This document shows, one piece after another, positions 35,057 to 44,336 of a DNA stretch of 64,000 nt (the stretch's first letter is position 1; each line of letters begins with the position of its first letter). The DNA comes from Mycolicibacter algericus DSM 45454 (GTDB lineage Bacteria > Actinomycetota > Actinomycetes > Mycobacteriales > Mycobacteriaceae). The DNA lies in the NCBI RefSeq assembly GCF_002086455.1, contig NZ_MVHC01000010.1, positions 1 through 64,000 on the forward strand, given 5' to 3'. A model generated the notes under the pieces. That model was given only the letters and a program-made list of their open reading frames with translations. It was not told where the DNA came from and did not search any database. The position numbers and the translations under genes were made by a program.

Positions 35057-35469
35057 TATTCACTCGTGCCGAATCGACGTTTCTCGCCCAACAGCCGATC
35101 GGCCGGCTCGCCACGATCGGGCCGGTCGGCGAACCGCAGATCCGCCCCGTCGGCGTACACCTCGGTCCCGGCCACTGCGGCATCGACATCGTCGGCCACG
35201 TATTGTCCCGAACCCAGAAGTGGCGCAATGTCCTTCGCGATAACAGGGCCGCGTTCATCGTTGACGAGGTGATCGCCGTGCAGCCGCCGCAGGCGCGCGG
35301 CATCGAGATCCGGGGCACCGCAATCGCACTGCCCGGCGCCGGCAGCACCGACGGCGGCCTCAGCGGCGATGTCATCCGGATCTCTCCACGCCGGATCATC
35401 GCGTGGGGCCTCGACTCACCGGGTACCACAGCACGAGACGTCCAGGACGACGAAAGGGATGAGCAATGA
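35053..35469 (+). CDS. PPOX-class FMN/F420-dependent protein
   Basis: This 138-residue split-barrel flavoprotein has F-L-A-QQPIGRLATIGPVGEPQIRPVGVHL at the N-terminus and KWRNVLRDNRAAFIVDEV in the middle, the usual pattern of pyridoxamine-5-phosphate-oxidase-like proteins that bind FMN or F420. RGIEIRGTAIAL and RIISPRRIIAWGL-type strands follow. The substrate is unknown. The GTG at 35053 overlaps the MarR stop by 4 bp, and the stop overlaps the next ATG by 4 bp. Confidence 0.85.
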   Translation: MIFTRAESTFLAQQPIGRLATIGPVGEPQIRPVGVHLGPGHCGIDIVGHVLSRTQKWRNVLRDNRAAFIVDEVIAVQPPQARGIEIRGTAIALPGAGSTDGGLSGDVIRISPRRIIAWGLDSPGTTARDVQDDERDEQ

Positions 35470-36077
35470 CGGACAACATCGACTGGGATGCGGCCTACCG
35501 GCAAGAAGAAGCACCCCCCTGGAACATCGGCGAGCCCCAGCCGGAATACGCGACGCTGATCGACCAGCCCGGCACGGTCCACGACGAGGTGCTCGACGCC
35601 GGTTGCGGCCATGCCGAGCTCTCACTGGCCCTCGCCGCCCGCGGCCACACCGTCGTCGGCATCGACCTGTCCCCCACTGCGATCTCAGCCGCCACCGCCG
35701 CCGCCGCGGAGCGCGGCCTGACCACCGCGACATTCGCTGCGGCCGACATCACCGCGCTCACCGGCTATGACGGCCGGTTCGCCACCATCTTCGACAGCGG
35801 CCTGTTGCACGCACTGCCCGCTGAAGTGCGGCAGAACTACCTGCGGGCCATGCGCCGCGCGGCGAGTCCCGGCGCGGTGTTCTACATCTTGGCCTTCGGC
35901 ACCGGCGCCTTTCCGGACCACACCGGCCCCGGGCCCACCCAGTTCACCGAGGCGGAACTGCGCGAAATCGTGTCGGACTGTTGGCACGTCGACGAGATCC
36001 GGCCGGCCCGCCTGTACGCCACGGCGGTCCCACACCCACTGCCGGGCTTCCTGGTCACCGCACACCGCGCGCAGTGA
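35466..36077 (+). CDS. Class I SAM-dependent methyltransferase
   Basis: This 203-residue protein carries PPWNIGEPQPEYATLID at residues 18-34, a thiopurine/tellurite-resistance-like N-terminal lid. SAM motif I is VLDAGCGHAELSLALAARGH, followed by GIDLSP (motif II region) and FDSGLLHAL (motif IV region). Small hydrophobic or xenobiotic thiols and hydroxyls are typical acceptors of this branch. It is the third gene of the MarR operon, with ATGA coupling, which fits a detoxification module. Confidence 0.9.
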   Translation: MTDNIDWDAAYRQEEAPPWNIGEPQPEYATLIDQPGTVHDEVLDAGCGHAELSLALAARGHTVVGIDLSPTAISAATAAAAERGLTTATFAAADITALTGYDGRFATIFDSGLLHALPAEVRQNYLRAMRRAASPGAVFYILAFGTGAFPDHTGPGPTQFTEAELREIVSDCWHVDEIRPARLYATAVPHPLPGFLVTAHRAQ

Positions 36078-36087
36078 CGAGAGCACC

Positions 36088-37023
36088 TCAGGTGCGCGCC
36101 TTCGTCCGCCAGCGATCCGGATCGTCTTCGAGGGCGCCGCGGTCCCAGTCGCCGCGCACCGCGGCCGCCTCGTAGGTGTCCTGGAGGAACTCGAGCAGCA
36201 CCGCGTCCGGGTCGGGCGCTTGGCGCACCACTTCATACGGTAGGACGAATTCGCCCATGTCCGTGCTGTAGAACGCCTGCGCGGGCCGCACCGGGTGGTC
36301 GGCGAAACCGTCCGGCTCCGGGTAGGCGTAGGCGTAGAAGCCGCCTTCCTCCCCGCCCCCGGGCCAGAATCCGCAGCTGCTGAGTTCGTGCGAGTAGCCC
36401 TCCACCATCACCCAGTCACCGCAGTTGGGCGCGCCGCCCGGGTGGGTCGGCGCGGTACGGCCGGAGAAGCGGGTGCAGGCGAGATCCATCGCGCCCCAGA
36501 AGAAGTGAACGGGGCTGACTTTGCCGATGAAGCGGGAACGAAACCGGCTCAGCACGCGGTGTGCCTGCACCAGTTGCCGCCAGAACAACTGCGCTGCCTG
36601 GGCGTCGTACGAGGCGTGCTCGACGTCCTCGGCGAACGGGATGGCCTGCTGCACCTCGTTGGGGTGGGACTGGATTGCGGTGTGCAGGCCCAACTCGTCC
36701 AACGCGGACATGAACGCCGAGTGGAATTCCGCCACCGATTGCCGCCGCAGTGCGATGGCCCGAGTCGCGCCGCAGCCACTGCGGATGCCCAATTGGTGGT
36801 CGACGAAGTCGAATTCGATGTCGAACACGTCGCTGCCGTACGGGATCGCCGACGTGGCCAGGCCGCGCGCGGTGACATACAGCGTCACCTGCCACCAGTG
36901 GTTCACCAAGGGTGCGTGCGCCAGGCGGACTTTGCCGACGATCTGGGTCCACATGTGCAGGGTGTCCCGAGTGGGTCCCCAGTCCTGCACTCGAAGACGG
37001 GGCCAGCCGGTTTCGCGCTCCAT
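36088..37023 (-). CDS. DUF5996 family protein
   Basis: This 311-residue soluble protein has conserved WPRLRVQDWGPTRDTLHMW near the start, HAPLVNHWWQVTLYVT, FFWGAMDLACTRFSGR and EGYSHELSSCGFWPGG. The pattern matches the DUF5996 family, found in many actinobacteria and proteobacteria without known activity. The length is normal. It is convergent with the methyltransferase gene (10-bp gap). Confidence 0.85.
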   Translation of the reverse strand: MERETGWPRLRVQDWGPTRDTLHMWTQIVGKVRLAHAPLVNHWWQVTLYVTARGLATSAIPYGSDVFDIEFDFVDHQLGIRSGCGATRAIALRRQSVAEFHSAFMSALDELGLHTAIQSHPNEVQQAIPFAEDVEHASYDAQAAQLFWRQLVQAHRVLSRFRSRFIGKVSPVHFFWGAMDLACTRFSGRTAPTHPGGAPNCGDWVMVEGYSHELSSCGFWPGGGEEGGFYAYAYPEPDGFADHPVRPAQAFYSTDMGEFVLPYEVVRQAPDPDAVLLEFLQDTYEAAAVRGDWDRGALEDDPDRWRTKART

Positions 37024-37074
37024 TCGCCTCTACTACCCGTTTCGGCGGCCGGTCACACCGTGGCAGCGGGCGGC

Positions 37075-37989
37075 TCAGTCCGCGCGCAGGTTCTCCGCCT
37101 GAACGTCATCGGTCGCCGCCCAGGCGGTGGCGAACAGGATCAGCCGGGTGGTGACGTAGGCGAACACCAGCAGGCCCAGCACCGGGCCGAACACCGCGCC
37201 GGCCGGGCCGTTGACCACCGACTGCAGATACACCGAGCCGGCCTGCTTGAACAGCTCGTAGCCGACCGCGGCGATCCCGCCGGCCCGCGCGGCGCTGGCC
37301 AGGCTGACCGACTCGCGGGGCAGCCGGGCGATCATCCAGGTGAACAACAGCCACGACACCCCTACCGCCATCCCGACCGATGCGACCCGCAACAATGCGC
37401 CCAGCAGGTCGAAGTCGGGAACACCGAGCCAGCGCAGGATCTTGCGCATCAGCTTCGGGTCGGCCAGCGCGGTCAGCGCGATGGTGGCCAGCATGGCGCC
37501 GAAAGCCCACACCATCGTGACCAGGTCCGACAGCTTCGACGAGACGAAGCCCTGCTTCTCCGAACGCTTTTCCCACATCTCGGAGAGCGCCTCGCGCAGG
37601 TTGGCCATCCAGGTCAAGCCCACCCACGCGGCCGTCGCCAGGCCGATGACACCCACCGAGGCGCGCGATCCGATGGCGGTGTCCATCAAGGTCACCAGCT
37701 CGTCGCCGAACTCGCCGGGAATGGAGTGCTTGATGCGGCGCTCGATCTCGTCGAGCACCTCGGGTCGCCGCGACAGCAGGAAGCCACCGACGGAGAACCC
37801 GACCATCGCCAGCGGGAACAGCGCGAAGATGGTGTAGTAGCTCATCCCGGCGGCGAAGAAGTTGCCCTGGCACTCGTCGTAGCGTTCCTGCGCCCGCATC
37901 ACGTGGTCGAACCAGCCGTAGCGCGACCGAAGCCGGTCGAGGATGCCCGGTTTGGACCCGTCGGCCTGGTCTGTGGCGGCCTTATTCAT
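37075..37989 (-). CDS. yhjD: YihY/YhjD-type inner membrane protein
   Basis: This 304-residue protein has six predicted transmembrane segments and the YihY/virulence-factor-BrkB family pattern: GMSYYTIFALFPLAMVGFSVGGF, VGLTWMANLREALSEMW, and GAVFGPVLGLLVFAYVTTRLILFATAW. Older annotations as ribonuclease BN are wrong for this family. It corresponds to Rv3335c. The ATG at 37989 lies 3 bp from the trpS stop, so it is co-transcribed with trpS. Function is unknown; lipid or LPS transport has been suggested for enteric members. Confidence 0.85.
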   Translation of the reverse strand: MNKAATDQADGSKPGILDRLRSRYGWFDHVMRAQERYDECQGNFFAAGMSYYTIFALFPLAMVGFSVGGFLLSRRPEVLDEIERRIKHSIPGEFGDELVTLMDTAIGSRASVGVIGLATAAWVGLTWMANLREALSEMWEKRSEKQGFVSSKLSDLVTMVWAFGAMLATIALTALADPKLMRKILRWLGVPDFDLLGALLRVASVGMAVGVSWLLFTWMIARLPRESVSLASAARAGGIAAVGYELFKQAGSVYLQSVVNGPAGAVFGPVLGLLVFAYVTTRLILFATAWAATDDVQAENLRAD

Positions 37990-37992
37990 GAC

Positions 37993-39030
<1,038 letters not shown>

Positions 39031-39060
39031 TCACGCCGGTGCGCCGGTGGGCGCACCTGG

Positions 39061-39082
39061 TAACAGAGCAACCGCTCTGTTA
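39061..39082. promoter_or_regulatory. TetR operator: 22-bp perfect palindrome
   Basis: The arms TAACAGAGC and GCTCTGTTA are fully complementary around a 4-nt centre. The site ends 11 bp before the TetR ATG at 39094 and only 2 bp before an in-frame GTG at 39085, so it overlaps the promoter and the transcript is probably very short-leadered or leaderless. Autoregulation is the likely role. Confidence 0.85.
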
Positions 39083-39093
39083 TCGTGGCCGCC

Positions 39094-39696
39094 ATGCCCC
39101 GCCCGCGCGTGCACGACCCCGGCCGGGTGCTGGACGCGGTCGAGTCGCTGGCGGCGCGGTCCGGCCCGGCGGCGGTGACGATCCGGGCCGTCTCCGAGGC
39201 GACCGGAGCCTCTAACGGCGCGGTCTACCACGGCTTCGGGTCGCGGGCCGGGCTGATCGCCGCGGCCTGGTTGCGGGCGGGACGTCGATTCCTGGATATG
39301 CAGCGCGAACTCGTCGACAGCGCGCACGACGCGGTGGCGGCCGTCGTCGCCGCCGCCGACACCCCGCTGATATTCGCCGAACGCCACCCGGAGTCCTCGG
39401 CGCTGCTGCTGGCGATCCGGCGCGAGGAATTGCTCACCGACGACCTGCCCGTCGACGTCGCTGAACCGCTGCGTCGCCTCGACACCGAACTGATCGGCCT
39501 GTTGATCCGGCTCGCGGCCGCGATGTGGGAGCGCCGCGACGCCGCCGCTGTCGACACCGTCACCACCTGCGTCGTCGACCTGCCCACCGCGATCGTGCTC
39601 AGCCGAAACCGGTTGGGCAACAACGCCGCCCGCGCCCAACTGCACGCCGCGGTACGCGCCGTGCTGGCCGTGGGACCAGAGAAAGGAACCTGCTGA
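39094..39696 (+). CDS. TetR-family transcriptional regulator
   Basis: This 200-residue protein has an N-terminal helix-turn-helix: VTIRAVSEATGASNGAVYHGFGSRAGLIAAAW, residues about 28-60. The all-helical ligand domain follows, with no recognised ligand. The ATG at 39094 gives a typical MPRPRVHDP start; GTG 39085 adds three residues. The stop is followed directly by the enoyl-CoA-hydratase-like gene, so an acyl-CoA or fatty-acid effector is plausible. Confidence 0.9.
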   Translation: MPRPRVHDPGRVLDAVESLAARSGPAAVTIRAVSEATGASNGAVYHGFGSRAGLIAAAWLRAGRRFLDMQRELVDSAHDAVAAVVAAADTPLIFAERHPESSALLLAIRREELLTDDLPVDVAEPLRRLDTELIGLLIRLAAAMWERRDAAAVDTVTTCVVDLPTAIVLSRNRLGNNAARAQLHAAVRAVLAVGPEKGTC

Positions 39697-40347
39697 GTGA
39701 AGCTGACCTACGACGACAAGATCGCCGTGCTCGATCTCGGCGACGACGAGAACCGGTTCTCCCCGGACTTTCTCGACGAGGTCGAGCGGATGCTCGACGA
39801 CGCGGTGTCCAGCGGCGCCCACGGCCTGGTCACCACCGCGGGCGGCAAGTTCTACTCCAACGGCCTGGACCTGGACTGGCTGGCCGCCCACAGTGACCGC
39901 GGCGACTGGTACGTCGGGCGGGTGCAGGCGTTGCTGGCAAAGGTGCTGACGCTGCCGATCCCGACCTCGGCGGCGGTGGTGGGCCACGCGTTCGGGGCCG
40001 GGGCGATGCTGGCGATCGCCCACGACTTCCGGGTGATGCGCGCCGACCGCGGCTTCTTCTGCTTCCCCGAGGTCGACATCCGGATCCCGTTCACTCCTGG
40101 GATGGCCGCGCTGATCCAGGCCAAACTCACCCCGCAGGCGCAGGTGGCGTCGATGACGACCGGCCGCCGGTTCGGCGGTGTGGATGCTGCGGCCGTCGGG
40201 ATCGTCGACGGCACCGCGGGTGAGGGCGCGGTGACGCCCGCCGCGGTCGAGTTGCTGCGGCCGCTGGCCGGGAAGGATCCCGGCACGCTCGGCGCGATCA
40301 AAGCCGGCATGTTCGGGCCGGCGGTGGCGGCGCTGACCGCGGAGTGA
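39697..40347 (+). CDS. Enoyl-CoA hydratase/isomerase family protein
   Basis: This 216-residue crotonase-fold protein is shorter than classical hydratases (about 255 residues). It has GAHGLVTTAGGKFYSNGLDLDWL, corresponding to the oxyanion-hole region, and PTSAAVVGHAFGAGAMLAIAHDFRVMRADRGFFCFPEVD. The second catalytic glutamate of true hydratases is not evident, so it may be an isomerase or another crotonase. The GTG at 39697 immediately follows the TetR stop, with AGAAAGGAA upstream. TetR control is likely. Confidence 0.87.
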   Translation: MKLTYDDKIAVLDLGDDENRFSPDFLDEVERMLDDAVSSGAHGLVTTAGGKFYSNGLDLDWLAAHSDRGDWYVGRVQALLAKVLTLPIPTSAAVVGHAFGAGAMLAIAHDFRVMRADRGFFCFPEVDIRIPFTPGMAALIQAKLTPQAQVASMTTGRRFGGVDAAAVGIVDGTAGEGAVTPAAVELLRPLAGKDPGTLGAIKAGMFGPAVAALTAE

Positions 40348-40387
40348 ACAACATCGGCCCCACCCGTCACCGGCGGCGGGCATAGGG

Positions 40388-40485
40388 CAGTTGCCCGCAT
40401 CTGAGCGACAATCAGGCAGTGCACTCGAGCGCCCGCGCCCACCCACACGACCGGTCTGGTGTTGTCGCTGTGAGGCGGGCAACTG
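40388..40485 (+). promoter_or_regulatory. Long inverted repeat in the cobG leader (candidate structured RNA or small palindromic element)
   Basis: Arms 40388-40411 and 40462-40485 (24 nt each) pair at about 20 positions, in two perfect blocks of 7-8 and 11 bp separated by a small internal mismatch, and enclose a 50-nt loop. A second small stem (ACACC 40486-40490 / GGTGT 40501-40505) follows, and cobG starts at 40520. No B12 box (as in the three riboswitches of this window) is present. It could be a transcript-borne regulator of cobG-cobH-cobIJ-cobM or a mobile palindromic repeat. Confidence 0.6.
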
Positions 40486-40519
40486 ACACCCGCCTACTCC
40501 GGTGTGACGGATGTGACCG

Positions 40520-41362
40520 ATGAGGGCCAGGGCCGACCGGTGCCCCGGCGTGCTGCGGCCGTGGGTGGCCGACGACGGCCTGTTGGTCCGGTTGCGCCTG
40601 GTCGGGGGACGGCTGCCCGTGGCGGCACTGGAACGGCTGCTGAGAGTCAGCGCCGAGTTCGCCGACGGCTCGGTCTACCTGACCAAGCGGGCCAACCTGC
40701 AGCTGCGCGGGCTGCCCGGACACGGCGGACAGCTCACGCCCGACGTGGTGGCCGCCCTGGCGTCGACCGGACTGCTGCCATCGCGCAGCCACGAGTTGGT
40801 CCGCAACATCCTGGTCTCGCCGCAGACGGGCTATGCCGGCGGGCGCGTCGACCTGCGCCCGGTGTCGGCGCGGCTGGACGCGCTGCTGTGCGGCGACCCG
40901 CGACTGGCACACCTACCCGGGCGCTTCCTGTTCGTCCTCGACGACGGGCGCGGCGACCTGATCGACCGGACCACCGATGCCGGGCTGGTGGCGCTCTCCG
41001 GCGCGCAGGCGCAGCTGCGGATCGGCGAGAACTGGGGCGCGGTGGTGGCCATCTCCGACGCCGCCGAACGGCTGGCCGCGCTGGCGGCGGCATTCCAGGC
41101 CGCCCGCGGCAGCGGTCCCGACGCACCGTGGCACATCCGGGAGCTGCCCAACCCGCTCGCTCCCGTCATCGCCGCCGATCCACGGCTGCCCGCACCGTCG
41201 GGTCCGCTACCCTACGGTCCGGTGCCCGGCGGCTCCCACGTGCCGGTCCCCGGCGGGATACTCACGCCGGAGCAGGCGCGCTCGCTGCCGGTGCACACCG
41301 AGCTGGTGGTGACGCCGTGGCAGGGTGTCTTCATTCCCGATGCACAGGAGACGAATCCGTGA
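40520..41362 (+). CDS. cobG: Precorrin-3B synthase-like protein, short form
   Basis: This 280-residue protein belongs to the nitrite/sulfite-reductase-like CobG family, which forms the gamma-lactone of precorrin-3B from precorrin-3A with oxygen. The ferredoxin-like half domain (residues 15-65) ends in YLTKRANLQLRGLP. VRNILVSP and GRFLFVLDDGRGDL are family segments, and the C-terminus LVVTPWQGVFIPD is typical. It has only two cysteines (C8, C124), so the four-Cys [4Fe-4S] ligand set of characterised CobG is not evident, and it is shorter than most homologues. It is the first gene of a cobGH-IJ-M operon, and its stop overlaps cobH by 4 bp. Confidence 0.85.
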   Translation: MRARADRCPGVLRPWVADDGLLVRLRLVGGRLPVAALERLLRVSAEFADGSVYLTKRANLQLRGLPGHGGQLTPDVVAALASTGLLPSRSHELVRNILVSPQTGYAGGRVDLRPVSARLDALLCGDPRLAHLPGRFLFVLDDGRGDLIDRTTDAGLVALSGAQAQLRIGENWGAVVAISDAAERLAALAAAFQAARGSGPDAPWHIRELPNPLAPVIAADPRLPAPSGPLPYGPVPGGSHVPVPGGILTPEQARSLPVHTELVVTPWQGVFIPDAQETNP

Positions 41363-42027
41363 CGAGGCCCGCTAGCCGCCCCACCAAGCGGTATTCCTAC
41401 CTCGAGGACGGCCCGGCCATCTACGTCGAATCGTTCGCGACGATCCGGCGCGAGTCCGATCTGTCACACATCCCGGCGTCGGCCGAGCGGCTCGCGGTGC
41501 GAATGATCCACGGCGCCGGGCAGACCGACGTCGCCGCCGACCTGCTGATCCACCCCGAGGCGGTACCGGCCGGCCGCGCCGCCCTCGACGCCGGCGCACC
41601 GATCTTCTGCGATGCCCGGATGGTGGCCGTCGGCGTGACCGCAGGGCGGCTGCCCGCGCGCAACGAGGTGCGCTGCCATCTGCACGACGAGCGGGTTCCG
41701 GCGCTGGCCGCCGAATGGGGCACCACCCGCTCGGCGGCGGCGGTGTCGTTGTGGGCGCCGGAGTTGGACGGTGCCGTCGTCGCGATCGGCAACGCCCCCA
41801 CCGCGCTGTTTCACCTGCTGGAGCTGATCCTGGACGGCGGGCCGCGCCCCGCGGTGATCGTCGGCTGTCCGGTGGGGTTCATCGGCGCCGCCGAGTCCAA
41901 GGCGGCGTTGGCGGCCTTGCACGCCGAGCACGGCATCGACATCCCGTTCGTGACGTTGCGCGGTCGCCGCGGTGGCTCGGCGATCACCTCGTCGGCGCTG
42001 AACGCCCTGGCCTCGGACGACGAATGA
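41359..42027 (+). CDS. cobH: Precorrin-8X methylmutase
   Basis: This 222-residue enzyme moves the C11 methyl to C12, giving hydrogenobyrinate. It shows YLEDGPAIYVESFATIRRE, the catalytic histidine segment AVRMIHGAGQTD, GAPIFCDARMVAVGV and VIVGCPVGFIGAAESK. The GTG at 41359 sits in a GTGA overlap with cobG. The size is normal for the family. Confidence 0.95.
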   Translation: MTRPASRPTKRYSYLEDGPAIYVESFATIRRESDLSHIPASAERLAVRMIHGAGQTDVAADLLIHPEAVPAGRAALDAGAPIFCDARMVAVGVTAGRLPARNEVRCHLHDERVPALAAEWGTTRSAAAVSLWAPELDGAVVAIGNAPTALFHLLELILDGGPRPAVIVGCPVGFIGAAESKAALAALHAEHGIDIPFVTLRGRRGGSAITSSALNALASDDE

Positions 42028-42037
42028 GAGACACAGC

Positions 42038-43549
42038 GTGAGCGGCACGTTCTACGGGGTGGGCCTGGGCCCCGGCGACCCGGAACTGATCACCCGCAAG
42101 GCAGCCCGCATCATCGCCGATGCCGACGTGGTGGCCTACCACGCCGGGGTCAACAAGAACTCCTACGCGCGCACCATCGCCGCCGACCTGATCCGCGAGG
42201 GCGTGATCGAGGAGGAGCTGCGCTACCCGGTCACCACGGGGGTGACCGATCACCCCGGCGGCTATGCCGGGGCGCTCGCCGACTTCTACGAGGCCTCCGC
42301 GGCACGGCTCGCCGCCCACCTGAGTGCGGGCCGCACGGTGGCGTTGCTGACCGAGGGCGACCCGCTGTTCTACGGCTCGTTCATGTACATGCACGACCGG
42401 CTGTCGACCCGCTTCGACACCGAGATCATCCCGGGCGTACCGGCTTTCAGCGCCGCCACCGCCGCGCTCGGCATGCCGCTGGTACGCCAGACCGATGTGC
42501 TGACCGTGCTGCCGGGCACCCTGGGCGAGCACGAGCTGGCGATGCGGCTGGCCGACACCGACGGCGCCATCATCATGAAGCTCGGCCGCACCTTCCCCGC
42601 CGTATACCGTGCGCTGGTCGCCGCCGGCCGGCTCGAGCACGCTTACTACGTGGAGCGGGCCAGTCATCCGCAGCAGCGCTGGCTGCCGGTGGCCGCCATG
42701 GCCGAGACCGACGACGTGCCCTATCTGTCGCTGATCGTGGTCGACGGCGACTCCCGCAACGGGCAGCGCTCGCGCAAGCCGTCCGATTCGGTCCCGGAGG
42801 TCGTTGAACCCGTTACTCAGCCCGCCGAGCTGCTGGTCATCGGGCTGGGGCCCGGACCCGAGGGCTGGTTGACCGCCGAGGCCGCCGCGGCGCTGGCCAC
42901 TGTGGATCACGTGGTGGGCTACGGGCCCTACCTGGCTCGGGTGCCGCAGCGGGCGGGTCTGCAGCGCCACTCCTCGGGCAACACCGTCGAGTTGGACCGG
43001 GCCCGGTTCGCGCTGGATCTGGCCGCCCGCGGCGAGAAGGTGGCGGTGGTCTCCGGCGGGGACGCCGGGGTGTTCGGGATGGCCTCGACGGTATTCGAGG
43101 CCGCCGATACCGAGCGATACCAACGGGTTTCGGTGCGGGTACTGCCCGGGGTATCCGCGGTGCAAGCGGTCGCCGCGGCCGCCGGTGCCCCCATCGGGGC
43201 CGATTTCGCGGTGCTGAGCCTGTCGGATCGCCTCAAGCCCTGGTCGGTGATCGAGTCCCGACTGCGGGCCATCGCCGACGCCGATCTGGTGCTGGCGATC
43301 TACAACCCGGCCTCGCGCGCCCGGCCCGACCAGATCGCACTGGCCCGCAAAGTGCTGCTGGAGCACCGCGACGCGGCGACCGTGGTGGTGGTCGGCCGCG
43401 ACGTCGGCCGGGGATCGGAGTCGCTGACCGTGACCACGCTGGGCGAGTTGGCCACCGACGCGATCGACATGAAATGCCTTGTGCTGGTGGGGTCGTCGTC
43501 GACACGGGTGACGGGTGGACGGGTCTGGACGCCGCGATGGGTGCGCTAG
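42038..43549 (+). CDS. cobIJ: Bifunctional precorrin-2 C20- / precorrin-3B C17-methyltransferase
   Basis: This 503-residue fusion has two SAM-dependent tetrapyrrole methylases. Residues 1-245 are CobI (GVGLGPGDPELITRKA at the start, GDPLFYGSFMYMH). Residues about 263-503 are CobJ (VIGLGPGPEGWLTAEA, SGGDAGVFGMAS, LPGVSAVQAVAAAAGAP and IYNPASRARPDQI). A 20-residue Ser/Pro/Val linker joins them. The same fusion exists in M. tuberculosis (Rv2066). The GTG at 42038 is 10 bp after the cobH stop. The C-terminus overlaps cobM by 13 bp. Confidence 0.95.
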   Translation: MSGTFYGVGLGPGDPELITRKAARIIADADVVAYHAGVNKNSYARTIAADLIREGVIEEELRYPVTTGVTDHPGGYAGALADFYEASAARLAAHLSAGRTVALLTEGDPLFYGSFMYMHDRLSTRFDTEIIPGVPAFSAATAALGMPLVRQTDVLTVLPGTLGEHELAMRLADTDGAIIMKLGRTFPAVYRALVAAGRLEHAYYVERASHPQQRWLPVAAMAETDDVPYLSLIVVDGDSRNGQRSRKPSDSVPEVVEPVTQPAELLVIGLGPGPEGWLTAEAAAALATVDHVVGYGPYLARVPQRAGLQRHSSGNTVELDRARFALDLAARGEKVAVVSGGDAGVFGMASTVFEAADTERYQRVSVRVLPGVSAVQAVAAAAGAPIGADFAVLSLSDRLKPWSVIESRLRAIADADLVLAIYNPASRARPDQIALARKVLLEHRDAATVVVVGRDVGRGSESLTVTTLGELATDAIDMKCLVLVGSSSTRVTGGRVWTPRWVR

Positions 43550-44310
43550 CGGTCCAGTTCGTCGGCGCCGGACCGGGGGCCGCGGACCTGCTGACGGTGC
43601 GGGCAGCGCGACTGTTGGCCGATGCCGACCTGGTGCTCTACCCGGGCAGTTACCTGGATCCGAAGGTTCTCGACCACTGTTGCGCCACAGCCGAACTCGT
43701 GGACACCGCCAAGTTGGACCTGGATGCGATCGTGGGCCGGCTGGTGACCGCCCACCGGGCTGGCCGGCGGGTGGTGCGGCTCGTCTCGGGCGATCCGTCG
43801 CTCTACAGCGCGGTCTTCGAGCAGACCCGCCGGCTCGATGCCGCCGGTGTGCCGTGGCAGGTGACACCGGGCGTGCCGGCCTATGCGGCGGCGGCCGCAG
43901 CGCTCGGGCGCGAGCTCACGGTGCCGCTGGTGACGCAGTCGGTGGTGTTGACCCGGGTGCAGGCCGCCTCCACCGCGATGCCGCCGCGCGAATCGCTGGC
44001 CGCGTTCGCCGCGACCGGGGCCACTCTGGTGCTGCACCTGGCGATCACCCGGATACGAGAACTGATGTGCCGACTGGAATCCGACTACGGCGCGGATTGC
44101 CCGGTCGCGGTGGTCTACCGGGCGTCGCAACCCGATGAGCTTGTGCTGCGCGGCACCGTCGCCGACATCGCCGATGCCGTCGAGGCGGCGGGGCTGCGGT
44201 CGGCCGCGGTGATCCTGGTCGGCCGCGCGGTGGCCGATCGGCCCGATCCGTGCGGCGGCGAGAGCCATCTCTACGACCCGGCACGGGACCGGGGCGCGCC
44301 GACAAGCTGA
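43537..44310 (+). CDS. cobM: Precorrin-4 C11-methyltransferase
   Basis: This 257-residue SAM methylase adds the C11 methyl in the aerobic corrin pathway. It shows VQFVGAGPGAADLLTVRA at the start, VSGDPSLYSAVFEQ, VTPGVPAYAAAAAALGREL and CPVAVVYRASQPDELVLRGTV. The ATG at 43537 overlaps the end of cobIJ by 13 bp; an upstream in-frame start would lie entirely within cobIJ. It is convergent with cobL (26 bp). Confidence 0.94.
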   Translation: MGALAVQFVGAGPGAADLLTVRAARLLADADLVLYPGSYLDPKVLDHCCATAELVDTAKLDLDAIVGRLVTAHRAGRRVVRLVSGDPSLYSAVFEQTRRLDAAGVPWQVTPGVPAYAAAAAALGRELTVPLVTQSVVLTRVQAASTAMPPRESLAAFAATGATLVLHLAITRIRELMCRLESDYGADCPVAVVYRASQPDELVLRGTVADIADAVEAAGLRSAAVILVGRAVADRPDPCGGESHLYDPARDRGAPTS

Positions 44311-44336
44311 TGCAGAGGCTCGCCGGGTCATCGTCG

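Noticed and set aside
39697..40347. Enoyl-CoA hydratase-like protein as truncated pseudogene
   Set aside because: It is short but has intact crotonase core motifs, a ribosome site and a clean stop. Many actinobacterial crotonases of this length exist.
42038..43549. cobIJ fusion as a novelty
   Set aside because: The same CobI-CobJ fusion is known from M. tuberculosis Rv2066.
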